Below are positions 10,348 through 20,036 of a stretch of 46,233 nucleotides of DNA, in pieces. Numbering within the stretch: position 1 is the first letter of the stretch; each line of letters starts with the position of its first letter. The position numbers were made by a program, and so were the translations under genes. The stretch comes from Verrucomicrobiota bacterium (lineage in GTDB: Bacteria; Verrucomicrobiota; Verrucomicrobiia; Limisphaerales; UBA9464), in assembly GCA_017309115.1 (NCBI GenBank), contig JAFLEF010000059.1, positions 1 to 46,233 of the forward strand, written 5' to 3'. The notes beneath the pieces were generated by a model. That model had not been told where the DNA came from, did not search any database, and saw only the letters and a list, made by a program, of their open reading frames with translations.

Positions 10348-13300
10348 TCAAGCCGACGTGGTCGCGAGCTGAGCCGGTGATTCCGCCGGGCGCGTACGCC
10401 GGAATGCCGCCGCGAAGTCGTCCAACCAGGAATACACCACCGGCGTCACCACCAGGGTCAGCAAGAGTGCCAGCGACTGACCGCCAATCACCACAATGGC
10501 AATGGAGCGCCGTTCATCTGCGCCCGGACCATTGCCCAAGGCGAGCGGCAGCATGCCGGCCACCAAAGCCAGGGTGGTCATGAGGATCGGTCGCAACCGA
10601 TCGCGATTTGCCTCCAGGATCGCCGTCGTCCGATCCCGTCCCAGGGAACGCAGATGATTCGTGTGATCGATCTGAAGAATGGCGTTCTTCTTCACGACGC
10701 CAAAGAGCACGAGCAATCCCAGGCCCGAATACAGGTTCAGCGTGCTGCCGGTCACCCACAGGGAAAATAACGCGAAGGGCACGGACAACGGCAGCGAAAG
10801 CAGAATGGTCAACGGATGGACCAAACTTTCGTACTGGGCGGCCAGGATCATGTACATGAACACCACCGACAGCGCGAACGCCCAGAGGAACTCCCGGAAC
10901 GTTCGCTCCAGTTCCCGGCCCCGTCCCGCCACCCGGGTCGAATAGCCCGGCGGAAGATCCATTCCCGCCGCCGCCTCCCGCAGCGCCTCCAACCGGTCGG
11001 CCAAAGCGTACCCTTGGGCGATGCCGGCGCGGAGGCTCACCTGACGCTGCCGATCCAACCGATCAATGCGCGACGCCGTGGTGGTCGGCACCAAGCGCAC
11101 CACGTTGTCCAACCGCACCAATTGACCGTCCCGATCGGGCACAAACAACCGCGCAATGGTGTCCGCGTCCCGTCGATCGTCCGTGTTGAGCCGCAGGGTC
11201 ACGTCGTAATCTTCGTTCATCTGCACGTCCCGGAACCGCGAGAGCCGATCATCTCCGCCCACCATCAACCGCAACGCATCAGCGATATCGGCCGTGGACA
11301 CATTCAACGCCGCCGCCCGATCCCGATCGATCTCCACCTGGAGTTCCGGCTTGTCGAGTTTCAAGGTCGTGTCGGCATCGATCAGACCCAGTTCCGGCGC
11401 CCGTTCGCGCAGGGCATTGGCGTAGGCCGACAACTTCTCCAATTCCGGCCCCAGGAAGACGAAATCGATATCCCAACGGGAACCTCCAAAATTAAAGGAG
11501 GCAATGTTGCTCACCCCCACCCGCAGTCCGTATCGGCGCAGCTTCGTCCGCACTTCGGCCATCACTTCCCGCTGGGATCGGTTTCCCACGAAGGCCTTCT
11601 GCGGCTGCAAGCGCATCAGTTCCCGGCCGAGTCGGCCCAAGGAAAAGCGTCGTTCCTCAAAGGGGGTCATCGTTACGTACGCCCGGCCGGAATTCACGCT
11701 GCCCATGAAACCGCCGCCAGTGGTGGCCAGGACTCGTTGGATGCCAGGAATCTTCAGCAGGTCCGCCTCAATGAGCTTCATGGCGGCATTCATCGACTCG
11801 ATGCTGGTCCCTTCCGGCGCGGTGATGTTGACCTCGAATTCGCCCTCATCAATGTCGGTCGGGATGTATTCCTGGCGGACCAGATGATAGAGCGGGATGG
11901 ACGTCGCCATTACACCCACCGCCACCAGCGCCACCCACCCGCGATACTTCAAGCACCTTTCCAGCAGCCACAGATACTTGTCCTGCATTGCTCCGTAGAA
12001 CCCGCCCCGGGTTTTCGGCGCGTGAGCGCCGGCATTTTCCCGACGCAGTAGCCGAGCACTCATCATCGGCGTGAGCGTGAACGACACCAGCAGGCTGACC
12101 AGCACTGCCACGGCAGCGGTGATGCCGAACTGGAACAGGAAGCGCCCCGAGATGCTCGACATGAACGAGACCGGAACAAAGATCACCACCAGACTGAACG
12201 TCGTCGCCATCACCGCCAGCGCGATTTCCGCCGTGGCTTCGCCGGCGGCCTGGAACGGGGTCAGCTTCTTCTCTTCCACGAACCGATAAATGTTCTCCAA
12301 CACCACAATGGCATCATCGATGACGATGCCCACCATCAGCACCAAGGCGAGCATGGTCACGCTGTTCAGCGTGAAATTGAGCGCCCACATCATGCCGAAG
12401 GTCGCAATCACCGACGTCGGAATGGCCACCGCAGCAATCACCGTGGAGCGCCAGTCCCGCATGAACACGAGCACCACCACACACGCAAGAAAGCTGCCCA
12501 GGACCAGGTGCACGTTGATCTCGTGCAAGGCCTGATAGATGTACTTCGACTGATCCCGAATGACCTCGAACCGCACGTCGGAAGGCAACTGCTCGCTCAA
12601 ACCCGGCAGACGTGACTTGACCGCCTCAATGACCGCCACCGTGTTGGCCCCGCTCTGGCGGCGAATCTCCAAAATTACCGCCGGCTCTCCGTTGAGGCGG
12701 GTGATCGAACGCTGCTCCTTAGTGCCGTCCTCGGAACGTCCGACGTCCTTGAGACGAATCGGTTCGCCTTCCCGGGTCGCGATCACCAGATCATCAAACT
12801 GCCGTGTTTCAGTAAACCGGCCGAGGGTTCGCAGGGATTGTTCCCGCACCGCCGCCGTCACATTGCCTCCGGGAATGTCCACGTTCTGCCGCTCCAGGGC
12901 ATCCCGCACCGCCGTTACCGGCAGCCCGTAGGCCGCCAGTCGATCGGCATCAATCCAGAGGTTGATCGCTCGTTCCGCCGCGCCTTCGATCTGCACCCCA
13001 CCCACACCGGCCGCCCGTTCGATCTGCACCTTGACGATCTTGTCCGCCAATTCGGTCAGTTCCCGCAACGACCGCGGACCCGACAGCGCCAGGGTCATCA
13101 CCGGCGCTTGATCGTTGTCGAACTTGGAAATCACCGGAGCCAGCGCTTCGCGGGGCAATCGCCGACCCAACGTGGCCACCCGGTCCCGGACATCTTGGGC
13201 CGCTGACTCGATGTCGCGGTCCAGTTCAAAGGTCACCAGCACCATAGAATTACCCGGCCCGGAAATCGACCGGAGTTCGCTGATGCCATTGACCGTGTTG

Positions 13301-13515
13301 ACCACCTCTTCGATGGGACGGGAAACCTGCGATTCCACTTCGGCCGGCGACGCCCCGGGCAGCGAAGTGCTGATGCGAACAGTCGGTAGATCCACCGACG
13401 GCAGGCGATCCACGCCCAACCGGAAGTAACTCGCCATCCCGACCACCACGAGCGCCATGATCAGCATGGCCGCGAAGACCGGTCGACGAATGCACGTATC
13501 GGCGAGTTTTTGCAT
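10348..13515 (-). CDS. RND multidrug efflux transporter (AcrB/HAE1 type)
   Basis: 1055 residues, full length for the HAE1 family. TM1 (PVFAAMLIMALVVVGMASYF) is followed by SLPGASPAEVESQVSRPIE and the family signature MVGIVIDDAIVVLENIYRF, whose Asp pair lies in TM4 and carries protons. The duplicated half repeats the layout up to VVIGGQSLALLLTLVVTPVVYSWLDD. It would be the inner-membrane, proton-driven pump of a tripartite efflux system. The adaptor gene ends 27 bp upstream on the same strand, forming an operon. No TolC-type outer-membrane partner is in the window. Confidence 0.95.
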   Translation of the reverse strand: MQKLADTCIRRPVFAAMLIMALVVVGMASYFRLGVDRLPSVDLPTVRISTSLPGASPAEVESQVSRPIEEVVNTVNGISELRSISGPGNSMVLVTFELDRDIESAAQDVRDRVATLGRRLPREALAPVISKFDNDQAPVMTLALSGPRSLRELTELADKIVKVQIERAAGVGGVQIEGAAERAINLWIDADRLAAYGLPVTAVRDALERQNVDIPGGNVTAAVREQSLRTLGRFTETRQFDDLVIATREGEPIRLKDVGRSEDGTKEQRSITRLNGEPAVILEIRRQSGANTVAVIEAVKSRLPGLSEQLPSDVRFEVIRDQSKYIYQALHEINVHLVLGSFLACVVVLVFMRDWRSTVIAAVAIPTSVIATFGMMWALNFTLNSVTMLALVLMVGIVIDDAIVVLENIYRFVEEKKLTPFQAAGEATAEIALAVMATTFSLVVIFVPVSFMSSISGRFLFQFGITAAVAVLVSLLVSFTLTPMMSARLLRRENAGAHAPKTRGGFYGAMQDKYLWLLERCLKYRGWVALVAVGVMATSIPLYHLVRQEYIPTDIDEGEFEVNITAPEGTSIESMNAAMKLIEADLLKIPGIQRVLATTGGGFMGSVNSGRAYVTMTPFEERRFSLGRLGRELMRLQPQKAFVGNRSQREVMAEVRTKLRRYGLRVGVSNIASFNFGGSRWDIDFVFLGPELEKLSAYANALRERAPELGLIDADTTLKLDKPELQVEIDRDRAAALNVSTADIADALRLMVGGDDRLSRFRDVQMNEDYDVTLRLNTDDRRDADTIARLFVPDRDGQLVRLDNVVRLVPTTTASRIDRLDRQRQVSLRAGIAQGYALADRLEALREAAAGMDLPPGYSTRVAGRGRELERTFREFLWAFALSVVFMYMILAAQYESLVHPLTILLSLPLSVPFALFSLWVTGSTLNLYSGLGLLVLFGVVKKNAILQIDHTNHLRSLGRDRTTAILEANRDRLRPILMTTLALVAGMLPLALGNGPGADERRSIAIVVIGGQSLALLLTLVVTPVVYSWLDDFAAAFRRTRPAESPAQLATTSA

Positions 13516-13542
13516 GACTCAGGAAGGATCGGACGGGCCCAA

Positions 13543-14808
13543 CTACGAAGCCGCGGCGGTCGCGGGAACGGGCGAAGGTCGCACCGGAGTGCCCCCCGGC
13601 AATCCGCCGGGATTACGAATGACCGCATCCCCAGCCCGCAGCCCCTGCAACACTTCGATCCAAGGTCCCTGACGTCGTCCCGTTACTAATCGACGTTCCA
13701 CCGCGGTATTGGTCAGTACCAACAACGCTTTCTCGGTGCCGGCAAAGGTGATCAACGCGTCGGCGGGAATGGCCAACCCCGGGATGGCTTCCGCCACCAC
13801 AATTTCGGCCCGGGCAAAGGCGCCGGGACGAAGATGTCCAGGATTCTTCAATTGACCTTCGACCCGCAGCAACCGGGTCCGTTGATCAAGGGCCGGGCTG
13901 ACCCGGGCGACGGTCCCGGTGTAATGATTGGTGTCGCCGTCAAAGCTAACCCGTATGGGCTGCCCCACCTGAACCGACATCGACTGACGCTCGGGAACGT
14001 CCAACCGCAGCCGAAGCGGATCCACCTGCACCACGGTCAGCACCGGACTGCCCGCCGGGAGAAACTCGCCCACATTGGTCAGGCGCGCCTGCACCACGCC
14101 ATCAAAGGGCGCGCGCAGAGAAGTATCCTGAACCGCCTGCCGGGCAATTTCGAACTCCGCCCGGCGCTGCGCGAGGATCGCCTTGCGCTCGCGCGCCTCC
14201 TGCAGAGCGTCGCTGTAGCGGTTCAGCATCACCTGATACTCGGCCGTAGCCCGTTCAAACTCGGCCTGCGAACTGATGTTCTGTTCCTGCAGCTTTTGAA
14301 TTCGTTCCAGGCCCTTCTTGGCTTCCTCCATCAACGCTCTGGCTTCCCGAACGGTGGACACCTTCTCCTCCTCCACCGAGTCGTCGGTCCCTTCCAACGG
14401 CAGTCCTACCCGGACCCGGGCCTGACCCAGCAGGGCAGCCGACTGGTTCAAGCGAAGTTCGTAATCTTTCGGTTCGACCTGGGCCAACACGTCACCGGCC
14501 TTGACCGGGCTGCCGACATCCACCAGCAACTGCTTGAGCCGGCCGGTGTTCTTGGTGCTCAGGGTCGCGCGATCCACGGCTTCCAAGGAACCCAGGACCG
14601 TCAGCACCTGCTCCCACGGCCGATTCTCCACCGAGCTCACCTTCACCTCGACCGTTTCGGTCGCTCCCCGGGCTTCGGTGGTCTTGGCGGGCTGACAGCC
14701 AGTGACGGCCAGCCCCAGCCCGAGACCGACCCCAGTCAGGGCCAGAAAACCTAGTCCCCGGGGGAACTTCGGCCGGGGCGCGTTACCGGGTGAAAGTGGA
14801 GAAACCAT
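13543..14808 (-). CDS. RND efflux periplasmic adaptor (MFP/HlyD family)
   Basis: 421 residues. A hydrophobic N-terminus ends in a lipobox (LGLAVTGC), so it is probably an inner-membrane-anchored lipoprotein. The biotinyl-lipoyl-like halves are seen at VDRATLSTKNTGRLKQLLVDVGSPVKAGDVLAQVEP and LRAPFDGVVQARLTNVGEFLPAGSPVLTVVQ, with a coiled-coil hairpin between (about residues 125-225). The beta-barrel and membrane-proximal domains follow (PIRVSFDGDTNHYTGTVARVSPALDQRTR). It links the RND pump downstream to an outer-membrane channel. Confidence 0.93.
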   Translation of the reverse strand: MVSPLSPGNAPRPKFPRGLGFLALTGVGLGLGLAVTGCQPAKTTEARGATETVEVKVSSVENRPWEQVLTVLGSLEAVDRATLSTKNTGRLKQLLVDVGSPVKAGDVLAQVEPKDYELRLNQSAALLGQARVRVGLPLEGTDDSVEEEKVSTVREARALMEEAKKGLERIQKLQEQNISSQAEFERATAEYQVMLNRYSDALQEARERKAILAQRRAEFEIARQAVQDTSLRAPFDGVVQARLTNVGEFLPAGSPVLTVVQVDPLRLRLDVPERQSMSVQVGQPIRVSFDGDTNHYTGTVARVSPALDQRTRLLRVEGQLKNPGHLRPGAFARAEIVVAEAIPGLAIPADALITFAGTEKALLVLTNTAVERRLVTGRRQGPWIEVLQGLRAGDAVIRNPGGLPGGTPVRPSPVPATAAAS

Positions 14809-15106
14809 GCAGAACAGTCTTCACGTTGAGGTTAAGAAGGACGCTCCCGACGTCGAGCGATTCATGCGAAGTTTTTTGGAGACGCGGCACTCCCCGAGAG
14901 ACCTGCCGTCGGGCGAGTTGGTTTCACGTCGGGCGAGTCCCCTTCCATATCCGCCGAGGGGACGCGGCGCTGACAGTCCCAGAACAACCTCACACGCCCC
15001 TTGGCAACTCATGCCCCAGGATCTGAAAGGCGCCTCCTTCCGTAGCCGGCTCCAGCGTTGACCCGCGCAAACAAGCCGCGCTTACTTCGCCGGAGGCCTT
15101 TCTCAG

Positions 15107-15721
15107 ATGATTCCCCCGTCCCACCAACCCGGGTCGGTCCACCACCGCGCTGGCTTCAGCCTGATCGAACTGGTGGCCGTCCTTTTCATTCTGGGCGTCC
15201 TTACCGCCCTTTACATCTCCGGAGCACCGGCCCGACGGCAGCGCGGGCAGATGAATAACTGCCGGCAAAATCTCCTGTTCATCCATCAGGCCCTGAACAC
15301 CTACGCCGCCGACCACAATGGTCGCTATCCGGCCACCAACGCCACCACTTCCGCCGTCGTTCTCAGTCTCCTGGTGCCGCAACACACCGTCCGTTCCTCC
15401 ATCTTTATCTGCCCAGGCTCGACCGACCGGCGCCTGCCCGACGCGCAGCCCTTCGCCAACCGCCGCATCAGCTACAGCTATGCCATGGGCCTGACCCGCG
15501 AAGCCGGCGCGGATCAATGGATTGTCTCAGACGCCCAGGTGAACGCGCAGGCCAAGTTTGCCGGTCAGCCGTTGTTCTCCGCCGATGGCCGGCCGCCCGG
15601 CAACAATCACGGGCCCTTCGGAGGAAATCTGCTCTTTGCCGACGGCCACGCAGAATCGAGTCCGACCAACTCTGCCTTCGAAATCCGCCTGCCCCCCGGG
15701 GTCCGACTGGTGAATCCGTGA
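15107..15721 (+). CDS. Type II secretion/pilin-like pseudopilin
   Basis: 204 residues. A short basic leader precedes the prepilin peptidase site and hydrophobic helix AGFSLIELVAVLFILGVL. The C-terminal half is the Verrucomicrobia/Planctomycetes type, with a His followed by GGNLLFADGHAES, related to the H-X9-DG domain. A GGAGG ribosome-binding site lies at 15092-15096, 10 bp before the ATG. Such proteins are numerous in these phyla and may form pseudopili or surface filaments; no T2SS machinery genes are nearby. Confidence 0.88.
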   Translation: MIPPSHQPGSVHHRAGFSLIELVAVLFILGVLTALYISGAPARRQRGQMNNCRQNLLFIHQALNTYAADHNGRYPATNATTSAVVLSLLVPQHTVRSSIFICPGSTDRRLPDAQPFANRRISYSYAMGLTREAGADQWIVSDAQVNAQAKFAGQPLFSADGRPPGNNHGPFGGNLLFADGHAESSPTNSAFEIRLPPGVRLVNP

Positions 15722-15800
15722 GCCACCCCGTCCAACCAGCCAACCTGCGGGCGTTGCGCGCACCTCCAGTTTCCCAGAACCCGCTCTCCCACCTGACCCC

Positions 15801-17648
15801 ATGACCATCAAGATCGAATGCCCCTGCGGAACCAAAGTGGCCTTTGACGTCGAACCTGAGGACGGCCGGATGCCCGTACCGGTCGCCTGCCCCGGCTGCG
15901 AAGCCGATGTGACCGAACTGGCCAATCGATACATTGCCGTCAGCGAAGCCCCCACCCGCACCCTGCGCGTCGCCCGGGAAGCGGAACCGGCCGCCGAAGG
16001 TTCCAGCAAGGAAGCCGCGTTGCAGCGGTTCCAGGCGGTTGCCCAACAACGGGCACCAATCCAGGAAGAACGGGCCACCGCGCGCGACGTGGCCGAACTC
16101 CAGCGCTGGCGTGGCCCCTTCCGCCTCGCCTTGGCTGCCTTGGTGGTGCTCTTCGGCGTGTGGATCTGGTACTCGTTCTTCGGTTCGCGTCCTCGAGCCA
16201 CCTTCGTTCTCACCGCCAGCAAGGAAGCCCCCTTCCGATTCACCCAAATGCTCGGCAAGGATCGCGTGTTCGTCCTACGCGATGACAAGGCCGCCGTGTA
16301 TGCCGCCGACACCGGCAACGAAGTCTGGTCGGCCCCCTTTGCTCCCGCCGAACGGTCCCAGAGCCGGGCGGATTCGCTCTTCCTGGATGTCTCAGAACCC
16401 ATCGTCCGTCGAATCGGCAACGCCCTGTGGGTCGGAGCCAATGGCAAGCTGATCCAACTGGATGCTGCCACCGGACGTCGCCTCAGCGAAGTGGCCCTCC
16501 CGCAGCCGAACAGTACCGTGGAGGCCGGGGAGACGTCCGTTGTTGCCGTAGTGGAGACCGCGCCCTTCCAACGCGCCCTGACCCGGATTGACCTGACCAC
16601 CGGCAAGGCCACCACCGAACTGTTCACCATTCCCGCCCTCCCCGGAGCCGGAGTCCGCAACACGCCGAACGATCGTGCCGACGTGGATAACGAGTTTCGC
16701 CCGCTGGGAAGTCAGGTCGCCGTGCTCTCTTCCCGACTGCTGGAGGAACGCTTTATCACGCGCGATGGTCCTTCCACCGAAAGCCGACAGGCCCGGGAGG
16801 AGAAGCCGCTCTTGGAACGGGAGAATCTGCGGGCCGCCGATAGCACCGAAGCCGCCGTGCAGTTCCTGAATGCCGGTAAAGGAGGTCCGGTGGAGTATGA
16901 CGAAAGCCGATATCAGGTGATGCTGCAGCGGTTGTTCGTGGGCTCCACGCCCTGGACCGCTGAAGTGGTCGGCCCACCGGCCCTGCATTCCGCCGGCGGT
17001 TTCGAATTCCTATCGTCCGGAACCGATCTCCGCGCGTTCGATTCCGGCAACAAGCTCGTCTGGTCGGCCAAATTGTCGTATCCGCTCAACCGGCGCTTTA
17101 ACGGGGACGAACTTTCCCCGTTCCTGGCGAACGGCTCCCGACTCTACGTCGCCGATCTCGGAACCCTCACTGCCTTCGAACTCCGAACCGGCAAAGTGGC
17201 CTGGCGTCTGCCCACCGTCGGCATTTCCCAGACCGTGGCGGCCGGAGATGCGCTCTACGTCTCCACGACTTCGGCCGGACCGGAAACCATCCAACCCACC
17301 GGAAATCTCCGTGATACCGGGCGCACCTTTCCCATTCTGATGAAAGTGGAGGCCGCAACGGGCAAGATCCTGTGGCAGATGGAACGTCTCGCCGACCGCG
17401 CCTGGCCCAGCGGGAAGTTCCTTTACCTCTCCCGGGCCGCAGTCGCCGCCTTGGACGAGATGAGCGCGGCCATGAATGGCACCGATGCCGCGGTAAAATT
17501 CCATCTCCGCCGAGTCGAACCCAGCACCGGCAAGGTCCTCTGGGAATGGCATCAGGACGGCCGCCCCACGGTGGTGGATCCCGTCGGCAACCAGATCCTG
17601 GTCGCCGGCCCCACGAAGGTTCAGGTCCTCAGATTCCTATCGTGGTGA
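15801..17648 (+). CDS. Membrane-anchored PQQ-like beta-propeller protein with zinc ribbon
   Basis: 615 residues. A short N-terminal zinc-ribbon has Cys 7, 9, 30 and 33 (CPCG..CPGC). One transmembrane segment lies at about 107-127 (RLALAALVVLFGVWIWYSFF). The large C-terminal part has repeated blades of PQQ-like type (AADTGNEVWSAPF, LDAATGRRLSEV, FELRTGKVAWRLP, EAATGKILWQME, EPSTGKVLWEW). I see no catalytic residues of quinoprotein dehydrogenases, so a binding or scaffold role in the periplasm is more likely. It is 79 bp downstream of the pseudopilin on the same strand. Its stop lies 7 bp from that of the convergent metallohydrolase. Confidence 0.8.
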   Translation: MTIKIECPCGTKVAFDVEPEDGRMPVPVACPGCEADVTELANRYIAVSEAPTRTLRVAREAEPAAEGSSKEAALQRFQAVAQQRAPIQEERATARDVAELQRWRGPFRLALAALVVLFGVWIWYSFFGSRPRATFVLTASKEAPFRFTQMLGKDRVFVLRDDKAAVYAADTGNEVWSAPFAPAERSQSRADSLFLDVSEPIVRRIGNALWVGANGKLIQLDAATGRRLSEVALPQPNSTVEAGETSVVAVVETAPFQRALTRIDLTTGKATTELFTIPALPGAGVRNTPNDRADVDNEFRPLGSQVAVLSSRLLEERFITRDGPSTESRQAREEKPLLERENLRAADSTEAAVQFLNAGKGGPVEYDESRYQVMLQRLFVGSTPWTAEVVGPPALHSAGGFEFLSSGTDLRAFDSGNKLVWSAKLSYPLNRRFNGDELSPFLANGSRLYVADLGTLTAFELRTGKVAWRLPTVGISQTVAAGDALYVSTTSAGPETIQPTGNLRDTGRTFPILMKVEAATGKILWQMERLADRAWPSGKFLYLSRAAVAALDEMSAAMNGTDAAVKFHLRRVEPSTGKVLWEWHQDGRPTVVDPVGNQILVAGPTKVQVLRFLSW

Positions 17649-17655
17649 GTCCGGC

Positions 17656-19923
17656 TCATTCCGCCACCGCCTCAGCCAACCGTTCCCGATACACCTGACG
17701 GGCGTGTTCGTAGGCCGCGACGGCTTGGGTGTGCTCCTCGCCCTTCATGAACTGCTCCTTCTGTTTCCAGCACTGGTCCACGCTCTTCAGACACCACTCG
17801 AGGCTGCGGCGGGAGGAACGGATGGGCTTCCCGTCCACCACCACGAAAATCGGATTGGTGTGCGAACTCGGGAGAATGCGGACGGCATACCAGCCGGAGT
17901 GCTTCACCGGAACCGTGAACGACACGGACTGAACCGAGCCGTCGGCCACCAGATTCGTTCGCGCCACGGGAAACCCATTGGCGATGAGTTCCACCGGGAC
18001 GGTACGGGAACCCTTGAGCCGCGCCCGTTCCAAATGCCAATACGGATGCTCGGTGAATTTGCGTTCCTGGATGTTGCTCTGCGGCGTTTCGTCCAAGCGA
18101 GCCGCCACTTCGACGGAGAACGTCACGTCCGTCGCAGCCGTCAGCCGTAGTTCGCTCCCGGCTTCGCCCATGCGAACCGATCCCTGATTCGCCCGCGCCT
18201 GAAACTCCGGCAGGTGACTGAAGCCGTCGCTGACGTAATTCCGGCCCACGCGAATCCCTTCGCACCAGTCTTCGTACGTCCATTTCTCCGGAAGCTTCAC
18301 GTAACTCCGACCCAACCCCACACGCTCGCTGTAGATGCAGGGAAAGTCCGTCTCGCCGCTGATCCGCGTGCGGAACCCGGCGTTCAGCGTGTGGTACCAA
18401 ATGTTGAGCTCCCACGGATACGGCGTGTCCACCGTGGACAGAAAATCCACCGCCGGCACCAAGGTCCCGTCCGGACCAGGCACCTCGTGCGTGACATCCA
18501 CAATGTACTCGTTGGCTCCAATGCCGGAGAAGGGCGGAACGGTGAAGTTCGGCAACTCCGTGGAATCCATGTCCAGGCCCCAGCCACTGTGCGCCGGCCC
18601 CACCAGCCCGCCCTGACGCTTGGCCCACTTCAGGGTGTTGAGTCCCAACTTCGGCCAGTGGTCCTTCGAATCTCCACCCGGATACATCTGCTCCCGCAGG
18701 CGCAGCAAACAAAGATGCCCGGACTCGTGGGAACCAAAGCCGCTCACTTCGACGTCGTAGCGGAGAATCCACGGCCAGCGGGACACCGGGTCATCCGTGC
18801 CCCGGAAGAATTGCTTCTGATAATCGAAGCACGGTCCCCAGGTGAGATTGGCGCCAACCTTCAAGTCTTCACCCAGCACGTGCCGCATCATGTCCGGCGC
18901 ATGCACACCTTCGGTCGGCTTGGAGTAATGCGCACAACCGGCCGCGTGAATGTGGTGATCCCCGGAAATCCAGCCCCGCTGAGCCAGATCGATCCAGCGC
19001 TGCACCTGGAAACGCCACGCATTCGCGCCGGGCTTTACCTCCACCTGACGCGTCTCGATCAGGGACTCCGGTCCGCGAGCGAACTGCACCGTGTAGTTGC
19101 CGGCGCGCAAGCGCAGGGATTCGCCATCGGCCCGATACACCTGCGGATGAAAGAAGAAGTCCGGAGCCAGGCGCTTCGATTGGGCGGGGAACACGTGTCC
19201 CTGCGAATCGGTCACCAACAAACTCGCCGTCGTGGGCTGACCGTGTTCGTCCAGAATCTTCAGCGAGACTTCGTAGGCTGGGGCGCAGCGGAACAGGACA
19301 TCGGCTTCACTGCGGAATCCCAGGTCCTGGGTTCCCTGCCCCACGTTGAAGGACAACTTGGCTTCCCGTTGTCCGGCATCCCGCGAGTACAGCTGGATCA
19401 AGCGGTACTCCAGCGACAGCCCGCTCAGTTCCTTTCGCAACGGCGGTGCGTCCGGCAGGCTGAGTTCCAGCCACAGATCGCGCCCCTGCGCCGCGGGAGC
19501 ATTCGCCACCCGTTTCGCCTGCGGGCTCTCGACCTTCAGAGGTGACGTGGTTCCCGCTTCATTGGCGACCCGCACCAGGAAGGTGGTCCAACCGGCTTCC
19601 ACCAAGTCCGGTGGCGCGTCGCCCACCGCCACCTTGACCCGCATCTCCGGATTGATGGAAACGCGGAACAGAGTTCGGGCCGAAAGAACCGCATCCAGCT
19701 TGGCCACGGCCAAGGCCGGCACGGTCTCGGCCAGCGCGGAATCCACACCCGCGCGCTGCTCGGGTGTCAGCGGCGATCCGATCGCGTCCAGCGCCTCCAC
19801 CACCCTTCGGATCTGCGCCGCCAGCGGCTGCAACTCCGGCAACGGCGCTTCGGCGGCCGACAGGGGCCTCCACATCCCGGCCCAAAGCCCGGCCAAGGAC
19901 AAAACGGTCCAAAACCTTTTCAT
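17656..19923 (-). CDS. Secreted CehA/McbA-family metallohydrolase
   Basis: 755 residues with a signal peptide (VLSLAGLWAGMWRPLSAAEA). A beta-sandwich-rich first 300 residues precede a PHP-like catalytic domain that begins with the metal motif SGDHHIHAAGCAHYS near residues 317-330. Further His/Asp motifs (GLVGPAHSGWGLDMDS, ISGETDFPCIYSER) complete a PHP-type site. CehA and McbA hydrolyse carbamate esters such as carbaryl; relatives in this phylum are exported and of unknown substrate. Codirectional neighbours are absent. It is convergent with the beta-propeller gene and divergent from the unknown gene at 20.0 kb. Confidence 0.82.
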   Translation of the reverse strand: MKRFWTVLSLAGLWAGMWRPLSAAEAPLPELQPLAAQIRRVVEALDAIGSPLTPEQRAGVDSALAETVPALAVAKLDAVLSARTLFRVSINPEMRVKVAVGDAPPDLVEAGWTTFLVRVANEAGTTSPLKVESPQAKRVANAPAAQGRDLWLELSLPDAPPLRKELSGLSLEYRLIQLYSRDAGQREAKLSFNVGQGTQDLGFRSEADVLFRCAPAYEVSLKILDEHGQPTTASLLVTDSQGHVFPAQSKRLAPDFFFHPQVYRADGESLRLRAGNYTVQFARGPESLIETRQVEVKPGANAWRFQVQRWIDLAQRGWISGDHHIHAAGCAHYSKPTEGVHAPDMMRHVLGEDLKVGANLTWGPCFDYQKQFFRGTDDPVSRWPWILRYDVEVSGFGSHESGHLCLLRLREQMYPGGDSKDHWPKLGLNTLKWAKRQGGLVGPAHSGWGLDMDSTELPNFTVPPFSGIGANEYIVDVTHEVPGPDGTLVPAVDFLSTVDTPYPWELNIWYHTLNAGFRTRISGETDFPCIYSERVGLGRSYVKLPEKWTYEDWCEGIRVGRNYVSDGFSHLPEFQARANQGSVRMGEAGSELRLTAATDVTFSVEVAARLDETPQSNIQERKFTEHPYWHLERARLKGSRTVPVELIANGFPVARTNLVADGSVQSVSFTVPVKHSGWYAVRILPSSHTNPIFVVVDGKPIRSSRRSLEWCLKSVDQCWKQKEQFMKGEEHTQAVAAYEHARQVYRERLAEAVAE

Positions 19924-20036
19924 GAGAAGGACGACAGATTGTCCTGCCCCTTTCAGCCTGACCAGTCAGGAGATTCCAGGATGGAACAGAATTCTCTGCG
20001 TCCTGCTTACCTCTCCGCTCGTTTGCGAACTCGCCA

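Noticed and set aside
9849-10372. Several plus-strand ORFs with similar peptides in the tandem repeats
   Set aside because: They are the same repeat read in shifting frames; no start signal and no protein-level conservation beyond the DNA repeat.
10816-12051. Plus-strand ORF of 411 codons
   Set aside because: Antisense shadow of the RND pump.
14809-15106. Short ORFs between the adaptor and pseudopilin genes
   Set aside because: No leader, motif or ribosome-binding site; the 298 bp are a divergent intergenic region in which I see only the GGAGG used by the pseudopilin.
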